Shown here in pieces: positions 22,011 to 34,181 of a stretch of DNA of 64,000 nt (positions within the stretch are counted from its first letter, which is position 1; each line of letters begins with the position of its first letter). The notes under the pieces are model-generated. The model worked only from the letters and a program-made list of their open reading frames with translations. It was not told the origin of the DNA and searched no databases. Source of the DNA: Apiosordaria backusii (lineage: Eukaryota > Ascomycota > Sordariomycetes > Sordariales > Lasiosphaeriaceae); contig JAUKTV010000020.1 of the NCBI GenBank assembly GCA_030549205.1, positions 1 to 64,000 of the forward strand. Direction: 5' to 3'. The translations under genes and the position numbers were made by a program.

Positions 22011-23423
22011 TTATGACCTGCCGCCAACCGCCGAAGTCAAAACCTGTGTCCGGAAGAAACCGCCCTTTGTCTTCTCAATCACCTGCTGGTACACCGAGGT
22101 CGGTGGGTGGTTCATGACGACTGTGCCCTCCTTGTAGTCGATCTTGGCGTCCAATCTTGTGTCGCGGATCAAGTTGACAATCCACTTCTCGGCGGCCTCA
22201 GCGTTGAGACCCAACCGCGCGCTGAGATCAGTCAGGGAAATACGGGCGTGGATCTTGCAGTAGCTCTCAAAGATGAGATGCCTGGCAGAGTCGACGAAGT
22301 CGTCGGCATGGGCGAGCAGGAAGAAGTCCCCACGGAGAACCTCCTCGGCGAGGACAAGCTGTTGCTGGGCCTCCTCGAAGTCGAAGTCGATGCACAGGGC
22401 GTGCACGAAGCGGGTGATGGGGTCCTGGTATTCGTAGGCCTCCTGCTTGACAATGCGGACAATATCCTTCATCTGCTTCTGCTGAACGCCCATGTTCTTG
22501 GCCTTGGTGCGGTTGGTGATAACAGCCACGGCAAGGTAGCGCAGGATCCAGGGGCAGTTGGCCTGGATTGTGTTGATGTAGCCGGCGTTGAAGAAGAGGT
22601 CGAGGATGGGCTCGCGAGCCTTGTCGTAGTTAAAGAGGGGGAAAAGAGCCCAGTGGATGAGCGAGGTGCGGTGCTGAAGCTGGGCGAGCGGGTTTTGCGA
22701 CAGCTTGGAGTCAATAACTTCCCGGACCTTTTGCACCTCCTCCAACGCGACCTCCCAGTTCATTGTCAGGATCTCGCAGGCCAGTCTACCCCATGTGGCA
22801 TAGGCAACCTTGTCGTTGTCCGTGGAAAGAACACGGAAGCGGTAGAGGGTCTCGGTGGCATCTCCGTAGTTACCACAGCTGTATTGAAGGTTACCCAAGT
22901 CAAAGAGAGCGTTGACCATATCAATAGTGACCTGTTGTTACACCACTCTAGTCAGCACCACCATTCGATATCCTTACGTCTAACCCTTGTTCTGGAGAGA
23001 GCTTACATCGTGCTCCCGCTTCAAGAACTCCAAGTTAGCCACCTTGTCGCTTCGAAGGGCATTAACGACATCGTCGCGCTCAAGGAGCTCTGTGATCTTT
23101 GCTGTTTGTTGCTCGTACTTCTCGAGCTGGCTGAAGACCTGCTTTTTCCTCTCGGTGTACTCGGCGGGGGCTTCGTCGAGGCCTTCGAGTTCGCAGTACA
23201 GGTTGGCGACGTAGTCGGTCATGTTGGTGCGCTTCGTGAGCGCAAACTTGGCCTGTGTGATCTGGCGCGCCTTCTCCTCATCCTTGATGGTTCCGCTCTC
23301 CTCGTCGATAAGCTGGCTGGCGCTGAACTCGAGAAGGGGGAAGATCATGTGGCGGTCGAGGTGGGGGGCGAGCTTGTTGAGGAGGTCGTACTCCGACCCG
23401 CCGCTGGCGGTGGTGGAACCCAT
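22011..23423 (-). CDS. INT6: Translation initiation factor eIF3 subunit e
   Basis: Two exons, 23423-23007 and 22931-22011, separated by a 75-bp intron (GTAAGC...ACAG), give 445 residues. The N-terminus (DLLNKLAPHLDRHMIFPLLE) and ITQAKFALTKRTNMTDY are characteristic of eIF3e/Int6. The C-terminal half carries the PCI domain (about 230-410), with ISLTDLSARLGLNAEAAEKW the winged-helix part. As a subunit of the cytosolic eIF3 complex it helps load mRNA on the 40S subunit. The length is normal for fungi. It is divergent from the mL49 gene. The 461-codon frame on the opposite strand is a shadow of this gene's biased codon use. Confidence 0.95.
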
Positions 23424-23990
23424 GATGATGGACTTGGTGTTGTTGTGAAGGGGGTGGGTCGGTTTGGTTCGGGTTGGTTGACGAAGTGGTAAAAAAATTT
23501 CGATTTCGTTGGCGGGAGAATCGCAGGTGTCCCGGTCGGTCGGTCGATCGAGGGGCTACGAGGGCGTGGTCGGGCACTGGCAGGGGGAGCGAAAGAAAAG
23601 CCGAATTGACAAAGCCGACCAATTTTCAGTGAGGGTATCTTTCGTTCTCTTTGGTGGGGTCAAAAATTGCAAAGTGCGATGCTCCAGTGGGCAACCCGCA
23701 TTTGGAAAGTCGAGTGGTCTGTGCGCCTCGAATTCTGGCTTTAGTTGACAGCCCCGCCAGGTCCCGGTCCCTCCATTTCTCTGACAGCCCCGGCCATTTG
23801 TTCCGCCGAGCACCGACTAGATTTCGATTGCGGCCCGCCAGTCGCGAAGAGCTTCGAGATAGCATCAGTACGACAAGCATTTTGCGACGACGACGATCAC
23901 CACCCGGTCCATTGACCCTTCGTAACCCACCCCCGACCTCAAACTCACCCACTTTCCTCTCCCCAAAGAAAGAAAACAACCACAGCAACA
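23424..23990. promoter_or_regulatory. Shared promoter region of eIF3e and mL49
   Basis: 567 bases between divergent start codons of two translation-related genes, one cytosolic and one mitochondrial. A bidirectional promoter is likely from the layout; no specific binding site was identified. Confidence 0.45.
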
Positions 23991-24457
23991 ATGCTCCGAC
24001 CAACCTTCCCCCCCTCCCGCCTCCTCCGGCCGACCCCCTCCCCCATCTTCAGACAGCTCCTCTCCACCCAGCCACAACACACCCAGACTCCCGTACAACC
24101 ACCACCAGAACCACAAACCCAATCAAAACGCTCCTACCCCTTCGTCGTCGGCCGCTCCGGCGCCAACAACTTCTCCGTCTACCAGCTCGCCAAGCGCGGC
24201 GGCAACCTCAAGCTCACCCTGGTCAAGAAAGTTGAGGGGAACAGGATAGCTTTCAAGGAGGAACTGGCAAAGGGCCTGAAGCTCTCGGCAAAGGACATCA
24301 AAGTTAGCAGTTTGACGGGGCATGTGGAGGTGCGGGTGAGTTTACACGATCATGAAAGAAAACGAAGAAGGGTATGTATGGGAATGCTGATGTTGTAATG
24401 ATCAAGGGACACCGAAAGTCGGAGATTGTGGCTTTTCTAGAGGAGAAGGGGTTGTGA
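23991..24457 (+). CDS. IMG2: Mitochondrial large ribosomal subunit protein mL49
   Basis: Exon 1 is 23991-24335 and exon 2 is 24407-24457, with a 71-bp intron (GTGAGT...ATCAAG), giving 131 residues. The first ~45 residues are Arg/Ser/Pro-rich without acidic residues and fit a mitochondrial presequence. The core FVVGRSGANNFSVYQLAKRG then GNLKLTLVKK matches the mL49/Img2 family, and the spliced end VEVRGHRKSEIVAFLEEKGL matches its C-terminus. It is a structural protein of the mitoribosome large subunit. Without splicing the frame runs into a stop soon after the donor, so the second exon decides the call. Confidence 0.93.
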
Positions 24458-25211
24458 GGGAAGAGAAAATTTGGGTATGGGAATGGGAAAGGTGATTTGT
24501 ATGATAGAAGGAGGCGTGGATATGGAAGAGGAAATTTCAAGACATGTCTCTGGGACACACGAACAAATGGTTCTGGAGGTGGGAATATGATGAGATACCC
24601 CTCGTGGTTGTGTTGTTGGGGGATGCCGGGCTGTATGATAGAAGCAGGTTCCATTTGAGAATAAGGTCTGCTTGCGGTCGATTGTAAGATATATAAAATA
24701 AAGCTGCACACCACAAATGCCATACATCAACACCGCGAGCCTCGAAACAAAACCTGAACAACACACTGGGTGATGCTGATATCCCAAGCAAGAAAACAGT
24801 GACGAATATCAATACGCCTCACAGCTTGAATACTGAGACTACCTATGTAACCGCCCCTTACCCATTCCAATCCCCTATTCTTTTTGTCCAAAATCACACC
24901 AAACCGCATATCCACACAAGAAATATCATACCAATCATGGGCCACCCTATTTCAAAACGCTTTCTAGAATCCCGCCACACACACATAGACGCAAAAAGCA
25001 TCTCTCTTTCTATCCATCGCCGATGCAAACTTTGGTAGTTGTAACCAGATGAGCCACTCGATGAACCCAAGCGCCCAAAACCACGCTCGCTCGCTAAACC
25101 AACGCCAAAACAGAAACCCTTCCATGAATAACAAACACACTTCGAAAAGGTTTGACAAGTTACAACATATTCCTGAAAACACTAGCCGGTAAGGATTCTG
25201 CAGTCTGTCTC
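24458..25211. other. Convergent intergenic region
   Basis: About 750 bases between the ends of the mL49 (+) and Swi1 (-) genes. It is somewhat A/T-rich and should hold the 3' UTRs of both. No gene is supported. Confidence 0.5.
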
Positions 25212-28200
25212 TCAACGTACCAGACGGGCATACGCGACCAGGTCGGGCAACATCCCCTCGGTGCTCCACTCCCTTGCCTGCATCTGCAATGCGTGCAAGA
25301 AACTTTCCTTCGCTGGCAAAATCTCGGGCGGGATACCGCCCTCACCAACTGGGTGATGCGGATCTCGGGCCTTCTCGCACAACCTCCTCAGCAGGTTGAT
25401 GCCAACGGACGCGATGTAGACAAGCTCCGTATCGCGCTTTGGCTGGCCGCGCACCGGCCTCATGGCTTGGCTTTCGTACAGACTACTAATCTGCCGAATC
25501 AGAGTAAACAGGTTTTGCGCGAAGCCATTTCCTGAAGCAAGCCATGACCGTGTCACGCCGCTTTCGTACTCCGGTGCCAGCCCAGCCATGATGTCGGCAG
25601 CGAGAAGGCCTTGCATGATGATTGGTTTCCGGACCTCTACCAGAGGTGGCAAGGGATGGCGAGGCTCTTTGGTACAATCGGGAATAGGGGCGATGGCAAG
25701 CGCAAAGGCTCTGGTAAGCAATTCACATGGAGGAGCGCTATTAAGGGCAGAGTCGTTCGTGAAAATGGCAGTGTAATGTGTCCTGTTGGGTTCGTCTCGC
25801 GCGAGAAGCTTAGCCAGCGAATCAACGGCGTGAGGGAGATACGGGTGGGATCGAGGGTCGTAGGCCGAAAAGTAAAGCTTGTCATTCGCGAACGTTGGAG
25901 GTGGGTTCGGAGCAAAGGCGAGCAAGAATTGTAGCAAGCAAAACGCCTGCTCTCGTCCTGGTATTTCGATCGCACCGGCAATGTTGCTGAGTAGTGTTAC
26001 GAGATCCTTCATCAGATCCAATGTGTTGGTGTTGTTGCGAAGCAGCATTTCTCTTGTCCCCATGTATCGGATGGCCACACACAGCAACTTGATGACGGCA
26101 TCATCGGCAAGAGGTTGATGATTGTCCTCACGCCAGGACAGATTTCGGAAGATGGTTGTGATGCAAATGAGTCTATCTGCTGCACGATCCAGGTCGTATT
26201 CCGGAGATCCATGGACAGGTACGTTCTTGATGGCCAGCCTATCGACGCGGCAGGCCCGGACAATATCCTCATAGGGCGAGATGAGAATTTCATTGGACGC
26301 TTCCTCCGAACTCTCGGCCAACAACTCAATCTGCTCTTCTGCGCATTCCACCAGTGCCTCTACCAACTCGGGGCAGAACTTCAGCTCGATTTGGGGGATC
26401 GGAATTGTGTTGGTGGGAGAGAAAGAATGGAACTCGCTGGCTGTGAGTCGTGCGAGGACATCCAGGGCAAGTCGTACTTCGCTATGGATGCCGCTTTGCA
26501 GACTTTTGGTGAGCGCGTGAAGATCAACGTTCCCGAGTTCATACGCGGCTGGCAGATCGATCCTGGCGTTTTGGAGATCCTCACCCACTCTCATCAAATG
26601 CGCATCAATTCCACCAAACGAGATATGTTCCCGGGAAGACGGCATATACTCATCGGGGTCGGTAGCAAAGGGAGCAGCAAACTTGGCGGTGCCCGCTAGT
26701 TCCGCGGCCATTCCCTGGTTCTCTTTGTGCGCGGAACTAGGAAGTGAGATGCTGCCAGATTTCCCTTGGGCAGGAGACTGCAGAGAAAAGTCCTCGTTGG
26801 TGGGCGTGGCTTGGATGCTTCGAGATATGCTGTGCCGTTGTTGATGTGTCTGGCTTGGCATCATGGGTTGTTGTCCATGTGCCGGATGAGCTGAAGGGAA
26901 ACCATTCACACCAGGTTGCTGCACCCCTGGAGGCTTCGCTGGAGACGGCATTGGACCTTGTTGGAGTGGTGATGGCTGCCCGGGTTGCATCATTTGTCCC
27001 TGCATCTGCCCAGGAGGCATAACCTTAGTAGGCGTTCCTGGGGGCATCTGCGGGCCTTTTTGCATTCCTCCCTGTTGCATGCGCATCTTTACCATTTCCT
27101 CATACTTGAACAGCCACCGCTCGTAAATTACTTTGAGATGGGAGGGAGCCGTTGGTATTTGCTGCGGATGAATGTTGAGCGCGAGCGAAACCTGAGCCCA
27201 GGCGTTGGATTGGGCAACGCCCCGGTATCCTCCAAACTTCATCACCGTATGAAACAAGGTCTGTAAGTCGATAGGCTGGTTCCCGATCACGGGTGGTGTC
27301 TGGTCCATAGGTAGCCCGTTCTGGACCATAAAGTTTCGAAGTTGCTGGTTGAACTGGGCGGAAGGAATCTGTCTGAGAAGCTGCTGTGCCGGTACACCTT
27401 GCTGAGGCCTCATTCCACCCGGCGGCATTTGTCCATTGGGGCCGCCTGGTCTCCCCGCCATCATATTCCGCTGTTGTGCCTGGTGCTGCACTTGAGCCTG
27501 GACCTGAGCCTGGACTTGAAGTTGGGCGGGAGTCAGATTGGTGTTTGGAGGAAGCTGCATCATGTTTTGAGCATTCATTTGCTGTTGTAATGACCGCTGC
27601 TGCATCTGCATTTGATATAAGAGTTGCTGCTGTTTTTGCGGATCCATGGCGCCGCGCCCTTGGCCCATCTGTTGCTGCAGCATCATATTCTGCATCGGCC
27701 CAGCCATTGGATTCTGCATCGGTTGAGGCATTTGCTGCATTTGTTGCGGGAGCTGACCTTGCATCTGTGCCATGTGCTGGGCCATCATGGGGTTTCCCAT
27801 GGGATTTGGCGATGGCGAAGGCCTCGCGGGAGACTGGGCGGGCGCAAACTGGGGATTGAAGCCCTGTGGAAAGGCGTTTTGTTGCATAAAGACCTGCGGA
27901 TTCCCTCCATGCTCAGACGGAACAGGCGACGTCTGTGGGAATTGTTGCGCGGCGGGTGAGAATGGATGAGGAGAGGCAGTCGACACCCTCTGTGGCACGC
28001 TACCCGGTCGCATCTGGTTACTCATAATTGGCGACGGGGTAGCATTCGCAGAGCCATTCTGGTGCAGATGAGGGTATGGTGATGGCTGACCACCTTGTTG
28101 CTGCGCCATGCCTGGTGGTTGATAGCCGGGAAAGGGGGACTGTTGGGGTGTCTCGGCGCGTGAAGTTGGCAGCATACCGGGTGCCTGTCGCGGTGATTGT

Positions 28201-28466
28201 CCTATACTGTCTTCTCTCGGACGGGCTCGTTTCGATGGAATCACCGAGTTGGTCTGGTACATCGCGTTTGGAAAAGATGGAGAGGCATTGCGCATCGGGG
28301 TATTCTGCATAGCGAGTTGTTGGGGGTTCGCGAACTGAGGATTGAACTGGGCAGGACTGCCCATGAAGGACGAGTCCATCATGACGCCGGCAACAGCAGC
28401 CGGGTCGGCGATCGCAAAGCCGTTGCCATTGTGGGAGGGAACACCGCCGTCGTTTATCCAACTCAT
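25212..28466 (-). CDS. SWI1: SWI/SNF complex subunit Swi1 (ARID protein)
   Basis: 1084 residues in one exon; start at 28466 (MSWINDGG), since an upstream in-frame ATG would add an Arg/Pro-rich leader. Residues 1 to about 365 are low-complexity, rich in Gln, Pro, Met and Asn, as in Swi1. About 370-460 is an ARID DNA-binding domain: LRNFMVQNGLPMDQTPPVIG, then LQTLFHTVMKFGGYRGVAQ, then LKVIYERWLFKYEEM. After a second disordered stretch, residues about 620-1080 are helical and repeat-like, as in the Swi1 C-terminal part. It is a nuclear, non-catalytic targeting subunit of the ATP-dependent SWI/SNF remodeller. The Gln/Met-rich region is prion-like in yeast. Confidence 0.92.
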   Translation of the reverse strand: MSWINDGGVPSHNGNGFAIADPAAVAGVMMDSSFMGSPAQFNPQFANPQQLAMQNTPMRNASPSFPNAMYQTNSVIPSKRARPREDSIGQSPRQAPGMLPTSRAETPQQSPFPGYQPPGMAQQQGGQPSPYPHLHQNGSANATPSPIMSNQMRPGSVPQRVSTASPHPFSPAAQQFPQTSPVPSEHGGNPQVFMQQNAFPQGFNPQFAPAQSPARPSPSPNPMGNPMMAQHMAQMQGQLPQQMQQMPQPMQNPMAGPMQNMMLQQQMGQGRGAMDPQKQQQLLYQMQMQQRSLQQQMNAQNMMQLPPNTNLTPAQLQVQAQVQAQVQHQAQQRNMMAGRPGGPNGQMPPGGMRPQQGVPAQQLLRQIPSAQFNQQLRNFMVQNGLPMDQTPPVIGNQPIDLQTLFHTVMKFGGYRGVAQSNAWAQVSLALNIHPQQIPTAPSHLKVIYERWLFKYEEMVKMRMQQGGMQKGPQMPPGTPTKVMPPGQMQGQMMQPGQPSPLQQGPMPSPAKPPGVQQPGVNGFPSAHPAHGQQPMMPSQTHQQRHSISRSIQATPTNEDFSLQSPAQGKSGSISLPSSAHKENQGMAAELAGTAKFAAPFATDPDEYMPSSREHISFGGIDAHLMRVGEDLQNARIDLPAAYELGNVDLHALTKSLQSGIHSEVRLALDVLARLTASEFHSFSPTNTIPIPQIELKFCPELVEALVECAEEQIELLAESSEEASNEILISPYEDIVRACRVDRLAIKNVPVHGSPEYDLDRAADRLICITTIFRNLSWREDNHQPLADDAVIKLLCVAIRYMGTREMLLRNNTNTLDLMKDLVTLLSNIAGAIEIPGREQAFCLLQFLLAFAPNPPPTFANDKLYFSAYDPRSHPYLPHAVDSLAKLLARDEPNRTHYTAIFTNDSALNSAPPCELLTRAFALAIAPIPDCTKEPRHPLPPLVEVRKPIIMQGLLAADIMAGLAPEYESGVTRSWLASGNGFAQNLFTLIRQISSLYESQAMRPVRGQPKRDTELVYIASVGINLLRRLCEKARDPHHPVGEGGIPPEILPAKESFLHALQMQAREWSTEGMLPDLVAYARLVR

Positions 28467-31400
28467 GGCGGTCGCGATATGTGATGGGAGGATCGGAGGG
28501 GGGTGGTTACGGCAGCGAGGACGGGACAGTCGCACCCATCAGCTTCAGTGAAAACCCTTTGCGACCGGCGGTTAGTAACGACGTAATTCGATAAAAGCAC
28601 GTGCCATTCAACGGGAAATGATGGAATAAAGATGCAGAGTCGCACGGCAGAGACTTGTCGCGATGGAGCAAGTCAGTCGCGTCGCGGTGGTCGGGTATGG
28701 CAGAGAGTGTGTGTGTGCAGTGGGTTAAAACGGGGCAGGGACAGACGGATTCTGGCTGGTGCTGCTGGGCTCTGCTGCTTGCGTGTGGTGCGGCGGGCCG
28801 GGGGAGGTGCTGGGTCCACCCGAAGCGAGCAGCAACAGCAGGGCAGAGAACAGCAGAGAGAGAGCAGCAGCAGCAAAAAAACCAGAGTCGCAGACTTCTT
28901 GCGACGGCCTGAGCTGCCGCTGTCGCAAATGCGATGCCGATTCGGGAGCACCGCCGGGAGGAAGCACCGGGCTCCGGAAAGGCAAACAACCGCCGACACC
29001 AAGCAACCAGCAGACAACCGCCAGCGGACACCGGGACACGGGGAATGAATGAGAAGTGGAGGCCATCAGACCAAGGTTTGACGTACTCGGAACTAAAAAA
29101 AGCAGCCTGAGACGGGGATGGCCGATACGTGATGCTGGAGCCGCGAGAAATTTTTCGCGGTCAGCGCCTCTTGATCGTCACCCAAACCTTGAATAGATCA
29201 ATCACCGCGCAGCCCCGACTTGATCCAGACCTGCAGCTCGAGGCCTGGAAAATCACGAGACCTTGCGATAGCCTTCGGAAACGAATCGGTAGGCCGGGGG
29301 TGGATAGGGTGGATGAGGGAAACAAAAGGGCAGGTCTTACCTCAGTTACCCAGGTCGCGCGTGCTTGTCGGATGTCCACTGTCCAGTGGTGCTGTGCTGT
29401 GACAGAGCGCACGCCGCGAAAAGGAACTGGTTGCTTTTCAGCCGGACAAACCTTGGGCCCTGAAACGGACTAGCTCTACGGGTCCATCCCGCCCTTTGTG
29501 TCCAATCAAAGGCTCTCATAGGGCGCGACATTCCAAACAGTGGCCCGTGCGCTGTGTTTGCGCCAAAGTCTCCTGTCCACTGTTATCGGCGGGCTGGCCT
29601 TTTTCAACGGCACTGCGCTGTCAGCAGTCTCTGAACAGGTACCTGGCCATGGGTCTGTCGACATAGACGCGCTCGAATTTCTGAGCCAAGAGGGGCTGTT
29701 GGCCGTACGAAAAACACCGTCCATCCTGATAGCCAGGATACGGATATTGTTGCTGTGTGCTCATGGCCAGGCATCCTGGAAGGGGCCTCCCGTCCCGACT
29801 CCCGTGACATGAAGTGGTCGTTAAGCGATTTGGATTCGATTCGAGGGATGCGAAGTTGACGAGGATAGAAGCCCACAACCTTTCAGATGGGCGGGTGCGT
29901 CCGTTTATAAGGTATTCCAGGGTGACTGACCCGATGACTGCGTGGTGGGTGGGTGGCGTTGAAGCTCTGGATGGGACGGTAATGATAATCAATGGCCTTT
30001 TGGCAGCCAGCCAATCGCTCCACAGCCAAACTCAAAGAACAGCGCTCCGTACTCCGTAGAATCCGGACGAAAAGAAGTAGACTCCCAGTCGAAATCGATA
30101 GAGTCCTCAGTCCTGAAGCCCAAAGATGCACCGGCGCCCAGATTTGGCGACTCGCTTGACCGCCGACAGACCGCCGCACCTCCCGCATTGCTGCCCCGCC
30201 AGTAATCACCGCATGACTTGACTTGGCCCAGCAATCGCCTGGGTGCCTGTTTTTGCCGCACATCCCAGCCTGGCGATAAAACCAGAAATGCTCATTTCCA
30301 GAGCTATCCGAATGATTTCTGTTTCTTCCTGCCGGATTGTCAACAAAGGACGTTTGTCGTGAGTGGAAAGCCGAGTGTGTCATTCAGGTCGTCCTCCAGA
30401 TTATTAGAGCGAAGTGGGTTGGGGTCGTGGAGGTAATCCTGGTCGCCCACCTTTCTTTCGGTGCAGATTGACAATGAGCCCATCCTCGTCAATCAAACGC
30501 TGGTGGCAGGCGGCAGTTCAGCGAGAAAGAAACTCATCTTTGAGGCTCCTTCATTTTCGTAAATTCTCCTCTTGTCGACTGGTCGCTGAAATGCTGTCGC
30601 TGTCAACTTGTCGCTCTTGTGCTGCCCACTCTGACCGTTTGCACTAACAGCGATAGACCCGTTCTGGGGCAAAGGGACTTGAAGAATGATAGCGGCGCCA
30701 TGTTCATGTGGCAGCAGAACCAGCAACGAGGCTGGTAAAGGATTCAAATGATGGAAAGGGGAAGAAAAAAGGGCCAAAATGAGTCAGGAAGAGAAGCAGG
30801 GAAAGGAAACGAAGGGGGAGGTGGGCAGTTGGCCATTTTATTGTCGGTTGCCCTTCAGCACCAAAGTCACTTTTACAGCCAGGCACTAAAAATTCTCCGA
30901 CCAGCAGACCATTTGACAGGGCATCTCGCGCCTCCACCAGCCCAGCCAAACTCAAATGCTTTGGTGCTTTGGTACCGCAGTCCTTCCATCTTGTGTTTCC
31001 CGACCTGTCGATGCTCCGAGGGAAATGGCAAGCACCACGAGCCACAAGAACGAAACACAAACCGTGGTCAGGCATGGATTTCCAGGTTTTGGTTGTTTCT
31101 TTCAAGCGTTGGTGTGCTTCTTGGTCATCACCACCTAACCTACCCCCCTCCCGCCTCCCTCCCTCTTTGACGGTAGATCCAGGCTGTCTCCATCTATCCC
31201 GAACCTTACCTACTGCGTCCTTCTTGCATGTACGGGGTCACAAAGATCGCGCTCCCGTGCCTCATTCTTCCCTCATCCAGCCAGGTGGTACGCTGAGTTC
31301 TTGACTCGTCAAACCGCTCTTTTTTGGCTCTTCTTAGTCCCTGGTGGCTTTCCCCCTCCTTGTCCCCCCTCCGCTTCGGTCGAGCTGCTTCCTGGGTCAC

Positions 31401-32985
31401 CACACTCATTACACGCGACCACCACTTCATTCCCACCGCTAGCTCTGCTGCGTTTGATGACCTTCTTCACGGCCTTTTCGTGGCCAGAATTGTAATTTGT
31501 CCCTGTTTTTCATCAAAAATTTGTGGCTCGAACCCGCTGATGATAGGGTCTCGCCTGATGTGTTCCGCAATGGAGATCAATCAACCCCGGCCGCTTGTTT
31601 CGTCAATCTTCCACAGACCCCTGCTCTCCGGCCGCTGTGTCCAGCCATCCAAACGACCGTGGCGCCGCGATATTTATTCTTGAGAATGCAGGGCACACGA
31701 CACTACGCACGCAACACACTCATCGAGTCATCCGAAGAAGAACGTGTATCGTTCGCTCACATCAGCTTTCGGATTTTGACTAGGTGGTCTTATCGGCCGT
31801 TGACAGGCACGGCCAAGCCTCTCGGACAGCCACAGTTGTCCAGTCATGAACTCCAGAGACCTTATGAACTAGTTAGTGCCTGAACAGGGGGTTTGTGCTT
31901 CATCAGCGTGACCAGAAAATATGAATACAGGCAAACAATCCATCCAGGCGGCAGAAGTTGTTGGAAACAGAGACGTGGAGTGCCATGACGGGGTCTTGTG
32001 GCACTCCATCTCAATCATGACTGACAACCACTCTCAGCGACAATGACTTGACATCCGATTTAATTCCTTCAATTTTGCTTCAAAATCCCGGAGAGGAGCA
32101 GCTGAGGAATGAGGGGGCGCTCTGCCAACTGTTTTCATCCGAGGGGAGTATGCATTCCATTGGTGACATCCGCCTCTTGACGACAAGTCAGATCCCACGT
32201 CGGCACTTGGTTCCTGAAACCCCTCAAAGGATGTGATTGCTCGCCTTGCTTTGCTCTGTGAACTGTGACCCAAAAAAAAAAATACAATTACATATTGCAG
32301 AGATCTCAAGTCATCAATGACATTATCACTAAGCCATGAAAAGTAGGCAACTCTTCTCATTGGAGAGATGATCATCTCAAGCCCATGTCGGCCTTCTCAG
32401 ACTCTCACAACATCAGCCGAGATAGAAAGATGGCCGAACCGAAGCAGGTGTTGTCATTGTTGCCGGATAGAATCATTCGGGCTTAAAATCCACGTGAGGA
32501 TCTTTGATCACAGCAAAATCTCCAACACACTTCCCAGAGGTTCATCAGTCCGGAACTGGCCTCGGCCCGGCCCGATGGTGTCGGGATGAACTTCGGCAGC
32601 CCCATCCGGGCGCCAAGATCGGCTTCCTGAGCGACACCTGAACATGAACGACCAACAAGACCAATTTACCTGAAATACAGCACATTGATTAATTTGCGTC
32701 AAGCTCGAAGCATTGAAGCTCTCCGCGAAAGAAAATTACTCAGCTAAAAGCACAAACCACAGGTTATTCCGTAGACAAACGTCCATGCTCCCAGCTCCAA
32801 GGGGCATCCCATGCTGGGCAAGTCGCGTGTCGCGTGCACTGTGCCCATTTTGGCAGGGGGCTGGTCTCTCGCAGCGAGCATGTAATTTTCGAGTCGGACC
32901 ACTTGAACTTGCTCCTCCATCGCATACCGCTAGATCGAGCTGTTTGCGAATTGCGACCGTCCGGTTTCTGACATCAAGTTCCAAA
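28467..32985. promoter_or_regulatory. 4.5-kb gene-free region between divergent Swi1 and EVE genes
   Basis: Normal base composition, but all frames on both strands are short, overlap each other and lack domain character. The Swi1-proximal part (about 28830-28885) is CAG-rich, and pyrimidine tracts occur at about 31120-31180. A weak candidate small frame lies on the minus strand ending at 29621, with an internal MSTQQQYPYPGYQDG start at 29763; I do not call it. The stretch probably holds long promoters and 5' leaders, possibly a non-coding transcript. Confidence 0.45.
28829..28884. repeat. CAG/AGC-rich microsatellite-like tract
   Basis: An imperfect run of CAG and AGC units with GAGAGAG interruptions, upstream of the Swi1 start codon and probably in its 5' leader or promoter. 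Confidence 0.6.
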
Positions 32986-34084
32986 ATGCCGAAAAGAAAG
33001 TCCACACATGCCGAAGAGCCGGTCGCAGCGGTTGCTGAGCCACGCCGGCGGTCGATGCGGCTGCAAAAGACGGAGGATGAACCGGAGCTTGTAGCTGAGG
33101 TGACCTCAAAGGGGCGAAGGAAGTCGGTTAAGAATGAAGAAGAGGATAAAGTTGTGAAAAATGGGAAGACTTCAAAGTCAGCCGGTAAAGAAGAAAAGGT
33201 ATGTGAATTTTCGCTTTCATCGGTGGTTGAATCTCATCTGAATGAGAGCCGGGTCTCATCAACAACCTTCAAACTCACTTTAACACAATCATCAGGATGA
33301 GCCAGCGCCAAAGAAAAGCAGATCATCAAAAGACAAACCAGAGCCTGTAGCCGAGAAGCCCTCGTCACCAGCCAAGAAAGCAACCAAAAAGGCCACCAAA
33401 AAGGAAGAAGCCAAGGAAGCCTCACCCTCACCTGCCTCAGATGAGCCCACAGAAAGGAACTACTGGCTCCTCAAAGCCGAGCCTGAGACCAGATATGAGA
33501 ATGGCATCGATGTCAAGTTCTCAATTGACGACCTGGCGGCCAAGACGGAACCAGAGCCGTGGGATGGTATGCTCGCCTCGCTCCTTCATTATCATCGATA
33601 ACGCACTCACTCTGACACAACGGAAACAGGCATCCGCAACTATGCCGCCCGCAACAACCTCCGGGCTATGAAAAAGGGCGACCTAGCTTTCTTTTACCAC
33701 TCCAACTGCAAGGAGCCTGGCATTGCGGGCACGATGGAGGTTGTGCAGGAGCATTCGCCTGACTGTATGTGTTCCTTTTACATAACCCAAAGCAGCCTTT
33801 CTGACGGAATACCGTGAATAGTGTCAGCACATGATCCCAAGGCACCATACTACGACGCCAGCTCCAAACCATCTGATCCCAAATGGAGTGTTGTTCACGT
33901 CAAGTTCCGCAGCAAGTTTGCCGTGCCTATCACTCTGAAAGAGCTCAAGGAGCTTGGGGCAGCGGGGAAGCCGTTGCAGAACATGCAGATGATCAAGCAG
34001 TCGAGGCTGAGTGTGAGCAAGGTCAGCGCAGCCGAGTGGGAGTTTCTGACGGGCGTTGCTGAGGAGAAGGCCAAGGGGGAGTAA
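32986..34084 (+). CDS. EVE-domain protein, THYN1-like
   Basis: Four exons: 32986-33198, 33296-33566, 33630-33764, 33822-34084; phases fit and give 293 residues. The first ~140 residues are Lys/Glu/Ser-rich with nuclear-localisation-like runs (AKKATKKATKKEE). The rest is an EVE (PUA-like) domain: NYWLLKAEPETRYENG, the spliced WDGIRNYAARNNLRAMKKGD, then LAFFYHSNCKEPGIAG, and a C-terminal PITLKELKELG. EVE/THYN1 proteins are thought to bind modified bases in DNA or RNA; the aromatic cage residues include the WLLK and FYHS segments. Nuclear location is inferred from the basic tail. It converges on UTP6, with 97 bases between stop codons. Confidence 0.9.
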
Positions 34085-34181
34085 TGGGCGGAAGGGATCT
34101 TTCAGAAACAGCAAAATTGTACATTGTATGATGTATTATTGAACGAGCTAAATAATGGTAATTTCACTTTGCATATGGGTA

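Noticed and set aside
22107..23492. 461-codon + strand frame
   Set aside because: Antisense of eIF3e, created by that gene's codon bias; runs of Leu/Val/Gly and no domain.
29621..29992. Small minus-strand frame with MSTQQQYPYPGYQDG
   Set aside because: Composition is suggestive, but there is no domain, no convincing splice partner and overlapping frames on both strands; kept as non-coding.
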